Source: Apis mellifera (taxonomy: Eukaryota > Arthropoda > Insecta > Hymenoptera > Apidae). From it: a DNA stretch of 64,000 bases. The notes under the pieces are model-generated. The model was not told where the DNA came from. It searched no databases and saw nothing but the letters and a program-made list of their open reading frames with translations. Every line of letters starts with the position of its first letter. Within the stretch, counting starts at the first letter, position 1. Positions 37,481 through 50,120 of the stretch are shown piece by piece. Position numbers and translations under genes: made by a program. The DNA lies in assembly GCF_003254395.2 (NCBI RefSeq), contig NC_037646.1, positions 1,922,001 to 1,986,000 on the forward strand, read 5' to 3'.

Positions 37481-40400
37481 GCTTGGTTTATATGATTATA
37501 AAATCATTTACTATACATCATTACAAAACTTACTGCTTTGTACTTAGAAAACAATTTAATAAAAATATAATTTTATTATATTATATAATTCATTTTTTTT
37601 GTTCTGCTATAAAAACCATTATAAATCAAAATATAAACTATAAATTAAATCAATTGCCACATGTTGAGATTTTTTAATTCTTATTATATCTCTGTAATTC
37701 GAATTCAAAGAAATTGAATTTTTATAAATTGAAATTTACATATGTATTTATATATGTATTTTATATATATCGAATTTATAAATTTTTATACATCAATATG
37801 TATATATTCATATATATATATTCATAAATAATTCAAATCAAATCAATCAAATTTATATTTACTAAAAAATTAAAAAATATTAAAATGCTATTTTTATATA
37901 TTTCTATGAAAATTTTCAAATTATCTTGATCTCTGAAAAGTGGAAATTCTTTTTATAATGAATAATTTTTCAAAAGAAATAAGAGAATAATAGAAAAAGA
38001 AATAAATATATAAACACATAATATTTAAAAATATTCTAATATTGACATGTTATAATTGTTTAGAAATTAATATAAAGAATAAATAATATTTATTTTATTT
38101 AACAATTTAAATAAAATAATAACAATAAAAGTTAGAATTTTTAATTAATAAGTATTAAAAGTATAAAGTATAAAAAATAAAGTATAAAAGAAATTTAATT
38201 TGCAAATTATAAGAATATTAAAATAAGAAATTATTATTTTAAAAAATGATTATTTATTATATTTTTTCTATGATTAATAATAAAATGCATAAATAATATT
38301 CAATTATAATTTGAAATACATATTTGAAATTGAAATTTTACAGATAGATGCACTATGCGATTAATGAAATTTTGTACTTTTCAGATTATAAATTGTTCAA
38401 TATAACCATCATAATATTCTCATATTGTAACGAGTTTCAATTATTCATTCGATTTAATGATTTATTCTATCCTTTATTCAATCGATGCAGAACCTCACAA
38501 ACTGAATTGTATAATATTATATTCCTATTTATAAATTTATAAAGAGAAGATGGAACTTCAGAGATGGAGCTAAAGTAGCATGTAATTTATTTGAAAGTAA
38601 TTTATATACTTCTGTATTAAAATTAAATGAAAATAGATACTTGATTAAATTCAATTTACCAAAATGTGCACGAATAAACACATGTGATATATAAAATATA
38701 TTGGATAAAGAAGATATAAATTCTATAACTATATGAACGAAGATAAATTTAGCATAAATTATCTCTTTTATCAATTTGTATATAATAATGTAATTTTTAT
38801 AACTATGAAGTAACGGGATTAATTAATCGAATATCATTATATATATATCATTTGAAAATTATTTTAATTAAATATATAATGCTTAAAAAAAATTTTTATT
38901 CGAAAAAGTGATATTTGATAAACATTATTAGATTAGGTTAGTTATGTTAAATTAGATTAGTTATTAAAAAAAATTTTATACTATATATATATACTATATA
39001 TATATTCTTTTATATTTTTTTTTATTAGATTATATAATTTTTTTATTATTATATTACGTAAATGTTTATTTTTTATTTTTTTAAAATTGCTTTTAAAATC
39101 GAATAATTATTAATTATTTTGAATTCAGCACTTAGATAGAAATTTTGCTGCAAAAAAATATTAAATTCGAAATATGATATGAATATTCGTGTAATTTTTT
39201 TATATCGATTTTAATAAGGGAAAAAATGGTGCAAAGATTACTAAAAACATAAATTTAATATATAAAAGAGATCATATAAATGTTAAAACAGTTGATTGAA
39301 ATTTAGAACAGGTGATTTTTCATTAGAAAACGAATTAAAAGAACTAATGTTTTAAAAGATATTACTGAAAATAATCTACGGAAAATAACAAGAAAAAAAC
39401 ATTTTAAATGAATGTTGCTTGATACGAAAAAATAATAAAAGTAGATAAAGATTTAGAAAAAAGATTTTATGGAATGAATTAAATAATTTAAACAGAAATT
39501 TAAATTAATGAAAATAGTCATTAATCTATCACATAAAAAAAAAAGAACAAATTGTATTTATTTTTAAATATATTTTTATTTATTTATAACGAAAAATAAA
39601 TTTTATATAATAACCAAAAAAATATATTAAAAATTATTTCTTTGAGAATAATTCTGTTTATACATAATATGAGAAGGAAATGATTAGAATAATAAAAATA
39701 ATATATATAAAATTGTAAATTTTTTATTCTTTCCTTCAAAATAATTTTTGAAAAGTTCAATATATCAGTCTTTTAATTGTTTAAAAAAATTAACAATTTT
39801 TCTGCATAAATTGTTTAATTATTTTATTACATTTTGTTAAATATCAATTTTGAATTGTTATTAAAAAGGTGCTAAATTAAGAGAGTAAATTAAAAGATTA
39901 AAAAGAGTGATAGAATACAAAAATTTTTTTTTTTCTTTTATCTTAGAAGATAATGTTATTACTGATATACATGTATGTATCATGCAATAGTTTTCGAATT
40001 TGATATACGTCAGTAACGATATAATAATATTTTAGTTAAAAAAGAACTGCACTTAACCATTTTTTTTATTATATTAATTTAGCATTAAATTAGCAATTTA
40101 GCAAAAAATTTATTTTTATTTATAATTAAAATTGAATTTGAAAGATAAATAATTTCATGTTTAATATTAACAAAGCATGATAAAATAAGTAAATGTAATT
40201 CAAGCAAAATGATTTTTAAATTATTATATATAATAATATAATATTTTACATATAAATCACAATTAAATAGTTAACATAAATTTTGAATTTTTCGAATAGT
40301 TTAAAAAAAGTTAAAAAAAAATAAATATATTGCATCTTTATATATTGTTATTTTATATTTTTTTACTGATTTTATTATTTTTTTGTTACCATATATAATT

Positions 40401-41340
40401 AAAAACAATTACAACAAAAATATAAACAATTGATAAATAATCATATAAATTAATCATGTAGATTTAATAAAATAATGATTATTATCATATAAATAGAATC
40501 AAATTCATATCATATCATTGTATATATATATTACTAAAATTTGAATATATTCATTATATTTGTATTCCAAATTAAAATCCTTTTTTCTTTTTTTTTTTTT
40601 AAACTTAAATCTAAATTATAGAATTTAATATTTAAGTATATTTTAAATTATAAATTTTTTATATGATTTTACTGTTGCAGAAATATACAGATTTTTTTTT
40701 TTGTTTGAGATTTTTTACTAATCTGTAGTTGTTATTCGAATATATTGTGTAGCTTTAGTTTGAAATTTAAAAAAAAAGACAAAAAATCAGCAATTATAAA
40801 TATCAAATTATAGAATAAAGAAGAAAAATCAAATATCAAAAAAAAAAAAATAATAATAATAATAATTAAAGATAAAGAATAATTTGTTTTGACAATTTTC
40901 TGTTTCTTTATATATAAACATAAAACGTTTATATATAAATCAATAATAAAAATTTAAAAATATTATTATGTATCCAAATTTTTGTTTGATAATATTTATA
41001 TGTCGAAATAAAAAATTCAAATTATCATTATTCATTCAATTTCGATTGGAGGATTTATATCATTTAAAAATAATTTGTTTTCGAAGTAAGTTATTTCAAA
41101 ATAAAGATAAAATCAAATATAAAAATTATTATAACTCAGATGAAATATTATAAATCTAGAATAATAAATCTAGAAAAATTAAATGATTATTTAAAAAAAA
41201 ATGTATAGAATTTATATTTAGAATAAAAACTAAAAAATTTACTAAAAAAAAAAAAGAAAAAAAAATCAAAATCATTTCTAAAAAAAATTGAATAATTTAT
41301 TAATAACAAAAATAATTAAAATAGTATTATCCCTTAAAAT
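37481..41340. other. AT-rich region, nothing firmly recognised
   Basis: Many A/T runs and no supported gene. Short hydrophobic open frames at 37483-37677 and 38348-38774 (both strands) are Ile/Phe/Tyr/Asn rich, as expected from AT-rich noncoding DNA. A few TTAGG-like words occur near 38934. Confidence 0.5.
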
Positions 41341-41369
41341 TTTATTTAAGAAAATAACCTTGATATATA

Positions 41370-41600
41370 CTGATTTAACATAAATGCATCCCATAAATAT
41401 TTTACTTTCGTTAGCATAATTCAACATAACGAAGCGAATTAATTTATCATTTTATATGATCTTGTACTCATACTCTGCATGATTAAAATTTCAGTATTCG
41501 AGAAAATGACATTTCTAATATCTGATTTAATATAAATGCACATCCCATAAATATTTTACTTTAATTAACATAATTTGACAGAATGAACCGATTACTTTTT
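41370..41600. repeat. Diverged direct duplication, two units of about 75 bases
   Basis: Unit 1 (about 41370-41445) and unit 2 (about 41522-41600) share TGATTTAAYATAAATGCA, CATCCCATAAATATTTTACT and a GCATAATTCAACA/ACATAATTTGACA end in the same order. They are about 152 bases apart. This is either a local duplication or two copies of a short interspersed repeat. Confidence 0.65.
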
Positions 41601-41639
41601 TTCTATTTTTCTGCACAAAGAAATTAATCGTTCAAGTAA

Positions 41640-42385
41640 TCAGGTCTTTCTCAGTAGGTAACAGAAAATTTAGTTAAGTCGTTAAGAAGAAAGAGAAGGA
41701 AAGAAAGAGATATCATTGCGCAGAGGGAAAAGTAGATAGTTATTTAGCCGACGTTGATGGCAAGTTCTTCCGAAAAGTTTATAACTTTATCACAGATATT
41801 CTAGAGGACCTAGAAAGAATTCTCTGATGTAAAAGTTTGAATGAGTCCTCACACTTTTACTCCGACCACTTTGTGAATTCGACTTTCCTTCCTTTTAGTT
41901 CCGTAAAGGAAACGGAATGTTTCCAGTTTCCTTATTCTTTACTTTCGCTTCCCTTTCTGTTTGTAACCCACTCACCTTCCTCATCCCCACTCTTCCTCTC
42001 CATTCTTTCCATTTTCTTATACGTATAAAAGTCAAAACTGTTGGTAACAGAGAACGAAAAGTGAAAGAGAATCGTTCGCGTGGATCTTGATATCCCCCGT
42101 CCTAGTCGAAAATTACCCAAGCGTCGGTCCCTCGCTGGTAGTTGGATTGCGACTGTAAATTGAGCGAAACAAAGTTACGTGCGAACAGTCCGGGACTGTT
42201 TGTTACCAATTAACTCGTGCGAAGGGAAACTCAGCTAGCGTGTAAATGGATGAAACGATGCACGGATGAAAGCTTATCGTTCGGTTACTTTTTCATTCAA
42301 ATTTTTCTATATTATACTTTGAGAGAAGCGGAGGGGAATGAAACGGAGTTTTTATGATATTAAACGCTCTTTTTCAGATGAATAG
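41640..42385. promoter_or_regulatory. GC-richer island 4
   Basis: A roughly 740-base block rich in G and C for this window, with a pyrimidine-rich core (about 41880-42020) and a region with many CG dinucleotides (42060-42260). Short frames are open on both strands but have no splice context or recognisable motif. It is a candidate conserved noncoding or enhancer element. Confidence 0.3.
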
Positions 42386-43080
42386 CGGTATTAATTAATA
42401 TAATTTTTATATTAAATTGAAAATAAATGAAGTTAATTCCATGTTTTTATATGTAAACAACTCGATACTTGATAATTTTAAACATAATTTATTAATTGTT
42501 AATAATAATATTAATTTATTAATATTACTCTATAAATTTATATTTTTTTAGTACTTATAAATTTCAAAATATTTATTTAAGATTTTTATGATGATTTTTT
42601 CTTGTATCTAATTTTAAATTATAGAGGAAATGAAATAAAATAAAAATATAAAACAAGATTTTGACTTACATATAATTAATTTTAATAATGATGTTCTTCA
42701 AATATTATAATAGCTAAAATAGTTTTCTATTGTAATATTGTTGATAATTATTTTTGTTACCTCATCCGTGCCAATTTGATGTTTGATATTTTTTTCACGT
42801 AAAAGATGATATTGTAGTACTATTTACGAAATAATTAATTTGAAATATATATTAAAATTTAAAGTAAGATATAAAATTTCGATACAAATTAAATACAAAA
42901 TTCACGAAAAATCTATTAAAAGATGAATTTGTTAAATATATCGAAATCAATAAAAATAAACAAAAAATTACAAATGTAATATTCTTACATATATAAGGGT
43001 GACACATTGAAGTTTGAAATGAGACTAAATTACGAAGAATCAATCAAGAAATGAATTTTTCCATATAAATTTTCCAAATA
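42386..43080. other. AT-rich spacer, nothing recognised
   Basis: Composition returns to the AT-rich background; no supported frame. Confidence 0.5.
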
Positions 43081-43740
43081 TATAGAGGCACATTTTTCCG
43101 CGTCAACGATAAAAAGGGTAGAAATATCTCGTTGGCCCAGTGTGGAAACTGAGCCGCGAAGACGGCGAGCTGTCCTTCCATCCAAGAATATTACGGTATT
43201 ATTGAGAATAATAAATCCCCGGAGGATGAGCCGGAATTAATTGCAGGGGCGATTGCAAGCAATTTACGACACTGATTGCAGCTGAGATGAGAACCATCTT
43301 GGGAGAACCTTTCGGACGACTGAAGAAAAGGAACCTACTCTCTTCCTCTTTCTTTCTCTCTCTCCCTCCTTTTTCTTTCTTTCTTTCCATTGCCTGGCCT
43401 GTCTCCCCTCTTTTTTCTTTCGCCTCCTTCCCTTTCCTTTCGAGTACGGATTTGAATCTACGTTTTACGGCGCAATTAATTCCCTAAGGAGAGTTGCATT
43501 TCTTGCTCCGTCGAGGCACGGAAAGGGATTTGCAAACGGGAAGATTCGCGAACTTCCCATAGGGAGTCGGATCTTGGATAGAAATAGAAGATAAGAAGAA
43601 AGAAATAGTGACAAAAGAGGGGGCACGAAGAAGACGGCCGAAAACGTTTCTACAGCCCGAAACGATATACGACGACTGCACAGGAATTATCCATGACCGC
43701 GAGCCATTTTGGTTTATCCCTGTTTGTTCACCGAATTTAA
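43081..43740. promoter_or_regulatory. GC-richer island 5 with CT-rich tract
   Basis: Includes a CT-rich stretch (about 43335-43445) that makes Ser/Phe/Leu-rich frames open by composition. The remainder has frequent CG and CCGG words. No coding pattern is convincing. Confidence 0.3.
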
Positions 43741-45000
43741 ACTATTGCCTTATTTCGAAGAAATTTGTTTCATTTCTCAGAATTTTTTCTATAGAATCAA
43801 AATATTTCTTTATATTTTTCATATATTCATATATTTATTTTTCAAAAAAATTTTTCTGTAAAAAACTCATTTATTTTAGCGTTATAGTTTCTTAAAAAAT
43901 GTGAAAAAATTTTGAAATACTTTATTCGTAGTATTCCATTCATTATTTCATTTATGAGATCGTCATTCAATATTTGAAAGATTTATTAGCAAGAATATTT
44001 AAAAATAAAATTTTTAGAGAATTGAAGAAAATTGAAGATCTGTTTTGTATTAATATATGTATAAATATTATATATTATTTTTTAAAAGAGAAAAGAAAAA
44101 AGAATATTATTTATTTGTATTATATACATTATGAATACATATCTTTTTGTTCATTATATTTTCACTGATTATAATATATATTTAAGGAAAAAAATTTTAT
44201 AAGTTTTATAAATTTTATAAATTTTAATTAGTATGTAGATTAAAAAAATATATTGTGAATTAAACTTTAGAACTATGAAAAATATTATTTTAATTATAAA
44301 TTTTCCTAGATTAGATATACAAATTATAAATATAAAAATTAGTATATACAGATGTATAAAATTATATATGATGTACAAACATACATGTATAATAAAAGAA
44401 AATATATTTGCACATATATACTTTTATAATATATCATGCAAATTTCGGATAAAATGGATAAAAAAATGAAAACATATTAAAAGTTTGAAAATTTTATCTC
44501 TTTAATATAATATTTCAGTAAAAAAAATTACTTTCATATATAGTATAATCTATTAATATTTTATTGAGAATAAAATAATATTCAGATATTTTCATAAGCT
44601 ATGTTAAATGCAATATACTTGTCTATTAAATGCAATAATGTAAAAATTTTCATTATTTTCATTGTATAATGACTTTATATATAATATATAATATCATATT
44701 ATATAATACCATATTTAATATATATTAAATAAATTGTATTATGTATATATATATATTAAAAATAGAAAATATATTTTCAATATATTATATAATCAATATA
44801 TTAATATAATTATAATATATAACAATATAATATATATATACATATAATAATAATAAAATATAATATATATATAATGATATTATTATTTATATAATAAATT
44901 TTATATATTATAATATTATTATAATATATATATTATATATATATAATATATAACAATATATTATATATATTATATAATCATATTATATCATTAGAAAAAC
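43741..45000. other. AT desert with dense TATAAT-type repeats
   Basis: From about 44680 to 44990 the sequence is almost only ATATATTATAATAT permutations with many mutual inverted repeats. Nothing coding is visible. Confidence 0.6.
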
Positions 45001-45174
45001 ATTTGAAAAATATAAATTGTTCAAATGATAAAATTTAAACGATCGAGCACTGCTAAAATATCATTTATATAAACAATATTCTATCATATTTCGATAATAT
45101 TTTACTCATAGCAGATATGTGTTGCAAACATATTTTAAATTATTGAATCACATTTATACGAAGCATCTCTAGTG

Positions 45175-45560
45175 TATTTCCTTCACCAGTGAAAACATCA
45201 TTCACAAGGGAGTCGCGAACTGCAATGCCGGTGCAATTTGAATTTCAGGAGATTTTTATATCCGTGAGAATTCGAAGACACGCCAGAGAGCTGTATCGCA
45301 TAGCACGGATCATTCCCGCCTCTCTGCCAGCCTTTTGCCAACCTTAGTTTTACAGAGTACACGTTTGAACCGAACAAACGTCGGTGTACCTGCAAGACAC
45401 GTCTGCAAAGGAGCTTCTTATTCGCTTGATGCAAACTCCCCCCCCCCCCCCCATCGTTGGTACCGTTTCTGCTGTCCGCTAGGGAAATTCGATACGAAAT
45501 CTACCTATGTATATTTGAGAATCTTCCTTGGATACCTCTAGCCAAAGTATGCTGAGCTTT
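45175..45560. promoter_or_regulatory. GC-richer island 6 with a C15 homopolymer
   Basis: Frames are open on both strands because stops are scarce at this composition; neither has a splice context. It contains a run of 15 C at 45438-45452, exceptional in this window. Confidence 0.3.
45438..45452 (+). repeat. Poly(C) tract, 15 bases
   Basis: Fifteen consecutive C. Long G/C homopolymers are rare in such AT-rich DNA. Confidence 0.95.
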
Positions 45561-47160
45561 CTTAACCTTTCCACGAATCCGTTTCGTTTGTTCTTCTTGA
45601 CACAGTACATATTTAATCTTGATCAAGTAGTGTAATAAATCCATTCGTGGCATTGAATTTTTGTTATCTAAATTAGGATTGTAATATTTTATTATGAATT
45701 TTTTATTGCTTAATTACGTGATTGACAAGAAATATAGTTAAATCAATCAATTAGTTAAATAGTCAAATAGTTAAATTAAATAGTTAGATTAATTGAGTAA
45801 TTTATAGTAAGAAACAGACATTCATTTGTGACAATTTTAAGAAAATTACTGTTTTTTCTTGATATTGAAGAAAATATTTTCATGCAATAATTTATAGTTT
45901 TTGAATAATAATATTTTTTTTAATCATCTGGTAAATTTTTCAAATTTTTTGCTTCGATTTAAACCAGATTAAAAAAAGAAAAAGAAAAAATATAATAATA
46001 AATAATAAAACTCACAATTTATTGATTTATTGTTGTTTTATTAATCAAAAATACCGGTATTTTTTGTTAGATGCAAAAGAGAGATAAATTTGAATTTGCA
46101 TTTTTATTGTATAAAATTCATTAAAATATTAAATTGTTTGTTTTTATTATCAATATCTGCATCATATATATGTATAGAATATTTGTATATCGTATACAAC
46201 TTAAAAATAAAAATTGAATTCACAATTGGATTCTTCTTTCCTAAAATTTTCAATTGAAAACAGTTATATAAAAGACAACTATTATTCAACTCTATAAAAA
46301 TTTCTATTATAATTACATAAAATTGTATCTTAACAAAAATTAAATCTTACTCAACAAAAATTATTATACATTGAAATGTTTCAATTTGTTAAACATTAAA
46401 TCATTTGATTTTTATTTATTTTATATATTTTAAAATTCAAAATTTTTTTTCATAATTATTATATAACCTTTATATAATAATATAATAATAATAATGATAT
46501 AAACTTATCATTATCCAATTTATCGCTATTATAATACCTAATATTATTGTACTATTTGTTGAAAGTATAAACAAATAAATATTGAAATGATTGAAATATG
46601 GCACTAATTTAACTATTTGTATTGTAAAAAAATATTATGTTTTAATAATTTTAATGAAATATTAATAACACTGAAATACGTAACAATATTGAAAAAAATA
46701 GAATAATTTGCATATTGTTTTTATAAAATACAAAAAATATATTATAATGAAAGATTATTATATGTATTAAAAGAAAATTCTTTAATTGAAAGAAAAATAT
46801 AATTTATTATATTGTCATTATTTTCATTTCATTCTTTCAAATTTTTTAAAATTGTATAATTTGCAAGATGAAGGAAACAAGAATACAAGAAAAAGTTATT
46901 AAATTATATTCAAAAATTTATTTAAAAAATTGATTATTTAAAAATATATAAATTAATGTTAAATTAATATTAATATCAACTATTAATAGGTTAATAAATT
47001 TATTTTTATTTATAAAGTTATGCAATATCAAATGATTGGAAATACATTAATAATATTAGCAGATTATTTATTTATCATACACAAATTATATGTAAAAATT
47101 TTCCAAATAGAAAAAAATAATCAAAGAAATAACTTATCCAAAATATTTAAATTAAATCAC
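45561..47160. other. AT-rich spacer, nothing recognised
   Basis: AT-rich background on both strands with no supported feature. A local series of AGTTAAATAGTCAAATAGTTAAATTAAATAGTTAG-like repeats (about 45748-45790) is the only structure seen. Confidence 0.5.
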
Positions 47161-48010
47161 GAAGAAAGTTTCGAATTAATTTTCCTGTTAGGCAACATAT
47201 GTATACGGCGTCATTTGGGCGCGCGTCAAACTAAAATCTTAATTAGATGTACCTAGAACGAGAAGTTCGGCCACAAATTTATCGAAGTCAGGCATATCTC
47301 TGACCTGAAACTCCTATCTTTGAATACATTCACTCCTTCCCTCTTTCTCAGCCACGTTTATGAGCATTGGAACTTCCTCTTTCCATGGTCCTCTCCACTG
47401 TTTGTTTACACGAATTCGATTTAATCGAATTCGCCTGATTCACCGATGCACCCACCGAAAATCCAAGTCGATCCTGACGCGATTTCACCAGTTTCTGCCA
47501 TTGAACGTTCCGTGTCCTTAGCCGTTGGCGCAGTTTGTCGAACAACGAAGATTGGCTGGATCGAGCAAATTCGAATTTGCATATTGTGGACTTAGGTCCG
47601 ATAGGCAGGAGAAGATTCGATGCATCGAGGTAAGTAGTGCGTTTAAACTATAGCTATAACCGTGGAATAGTTTAGATTTATAGTTCACTGGAAACGATGC
47701 GCCGCCGCATTTCGGCGGAGGAGTCAAGAAACAGGACGAAAGATGAAGGGATCGGCTAGGCGAGAAACGAGAGAACCGAAATAAATATGTTCGATAAACA
47801 GAGAAAATGGATAAGTCTCAAGAGAAGGAGCAAGAAAGTACATGAGTAAGAATAGGTAGAAAGTAGCACCAGTTAAAGAAGGTTATAATGGGAAATTTCG
47901 GAGAAACTTTGTGTTATAGCAATATAAGTTTTGCTGTTTCGCACACACTCCCTGATTTTTTATCTGGCAAAGTTAAACTGCAAGTTATGAATCGGTGAAT
48001 AGTAGTGTTT
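47161..48010. promoter_or_regulatory. GC-richer island 7, with palindrome, hairpin and a strong splice donor
   Basis: The largest GC-richer island. It holds an inverted repeat CGAATTCGAT-TTA-ATCGAATTCG at 47413-47435, a donor-like GAG|GTAAGT at 47629-47630 (plus strand), and a hairpin CCGCCG-CATTT-CGGCGG at 47702-47718. No long frame fits the donor, so if it is an exon it would be noncoding (5' UTR or lncRNA). Confidence 0.35.
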
Positions 48011-49238
48011 CATAGTTGGCAATATATATATAATATAGAATTAGTTGAAAGTAATATAATAATTTATTATAATAATTCTTATATTATAGAAATTGTGTAT
48101 TTTATGAAATAACTTGTAAATTACTTTAAAAGTAAAAATATTGATATAATATTAATAGTTGTAATATTGGTTTTTTGAATGCAAAAATGAAACAATTTTT
48201 TATAATATATATATCTAATTTTAAATATTTTTTTGAAAAATATGTTTCCAATGGATATGAAATTTAGTCAGAAGCAAGAGGAGAGAGAATCGATTGTCTG
48301 ATTCATTTTCCGATGAAATTTTAACTTCGAATATTTATTAATTTCTGAGATGTTAATAAGTTTTAGTTGTTGATTAATCAATAACATAATAATATAAGGT
48401 ATTCTATGTAAAATATTGGCAATACCATGATTATTTTAGCATATTCGATTGTTTGTCAGGAAAATATTTAGGAAAATATGCCAAATTAATATTTTCTATG
48501 GCTATACAATATGCTTGTAAGTGCTTGTTATTTAATAAAAAAATAAATATACAATAAAAATATTTATCCATAGCAAATTTTATTGATTCTTTGAAACTAC
48601 AAAATGCGAAAATAAAATATAAAATATAAAATTTGTACTTATGTCTTCTTTAATATAAATATAAATAATATAAATAATATAAGAGATTGAAAATACATAT
48701 TATTTTGTATTTTTTAATATTATAATTGCTTAATTTACATTAATTTCTAAATTCAGACAAGTAGGAATTTAATAAGTTATTAAAAAAAGATGAATTAATT
48801 TTTTTTACTGATAAAAATATCATGTCTGATAAGATTGTAAAGATAGATAAAATAGGCTTTAAACTATGAAAGTATTGCTATAGAATAGATTTGTGCTTTT
48901 ACAAGAGAAGCGATCCTTTGATATGTAAAATATTGATGATCCTTTTCGATCGATAATATTACATTTGAAATTTCCATCAAGTATTTTAAGTATAATCTCA
49001 TTATAGCTTTATTTGATATGCAAATTATTTAGTTTCTCAATACTTATTTATTTACAAGTTGAAATTTTTGTTTTTTTTAATATTAATCATTAGTATTGTT
49101 ATCAAAATAAAATCTTATTAAAACATTATTTATTTATTTTTATTGAACTAGAAAAAATATTATCTATGAATCTATTCGAAAGAATTTGAAAATTATTAAA
49201 TTATATATGAATTAATTAAGATACAATGTCGAATAAAG

Positions 49239-49272
<34 letters not shown>

Positions 49273-49905
49273 CATTTATATATACATTCATATATACATT
49301 CTATATACATTTATTTTGTTATTTTTTTGTTATTTTATTAATAAATATATACTTTATATATTTATACTATATATACTTATTAATAAATATATACTTCTAT
49401 ATATTATATATTTATTATATATATGTATATATTATGTATATTTATTTTATTATTTATTAATTATTATTAATATAATAAATAATTTATTTTCCCAATTTTC
49501 TATAAAATTTTGCATAAAAGATTTTTTATATAGAAAAATTAAATGCTAGAAAATTTAAATTGAAGTCAATAAATATAACATAAATAGAAAGTATAATAAT
49601 ATTTGTCGCTTTATGATAAAAACATATAATCTGATAATCTTGTGATAAAAATATTTCTTTATTCTTTATTCTTTTTTTCTCTTTTTTTTTCTTTCATTTT
49701 TATTTATTTATTCTGATATTTATTTTATTTAAATGTAAAAAGATATATAATTCTATCAATTATTTCAAGATTTTTTTTTAACTTATTTGAAATTTTACTT
49801 TAGTTAATATAAATAAACATTTTATTTTAATATTTTTGTTAATCATAATTTAAAATCAAAATTTTTAACAGATTTGTATAATATAAATAAAAATAAATAA
49901 AAGAA
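48011..49905. other. AT-rich spacer with TA/TATACAT repeats
   Basis: No supported gene. A (TA)n and ATATACATT repeat block lies at about 49240-49445 and produces Tyr/Ile-rich frames. Confidence 0.5.
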
Positions 49906-50120
49906 CCAATCATGCTTGCGTAATTTATTTTACACCAGAATTAAATACTATCAAACCCAAACTCGTGGAACGACCAGTTACCCTAGGGCCAACTAATTTT
50001 TTTTTTTTGGAACTCGTTGAGATTCAACTATCGTCGAAAATTATTTTTTTCTGTTGTTTACGCGTCAACAATCAACAAAATAATTAAAAAAAGTCTCCTA
50101 CAAATTCGTGAGAAAATAAC
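49906..50120. promoter_or_regulatory. Small GC-richer island 8
   Basis: About 200 bases with CG-containing words (TTGCGTAA near 49917, ACCCTAGGGCCAACT, TTACGCGTCAAC), no open frame. It may be another member of the island series. Confidence 0.2.

Noticed and set aside
38930..38965. TTAGG-like words, suggestive of insect telomere repeat
   Set aside because: Only a few irregular copies (TTAGATTAGGTTAGTTATG); not a tandem array.
41837..42120. Open frames on both strands of island 4
   Set aside because: Ser/Phe/Pro-rich from a CT-rich tract; no conserved-looking residues and no splice sites.
45198..45541. Overlapping open frames on both strands
   Set aside because: At this locally higher GC, stop codons are rarer on both strands; no splice sites, and the plus-strand frame runs through the poly(C).
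49226..49549. 107-codon Tyr/Ile-rich frame
   Set aside because: Arises from TA and ATACAT repeats; no splice context or family.
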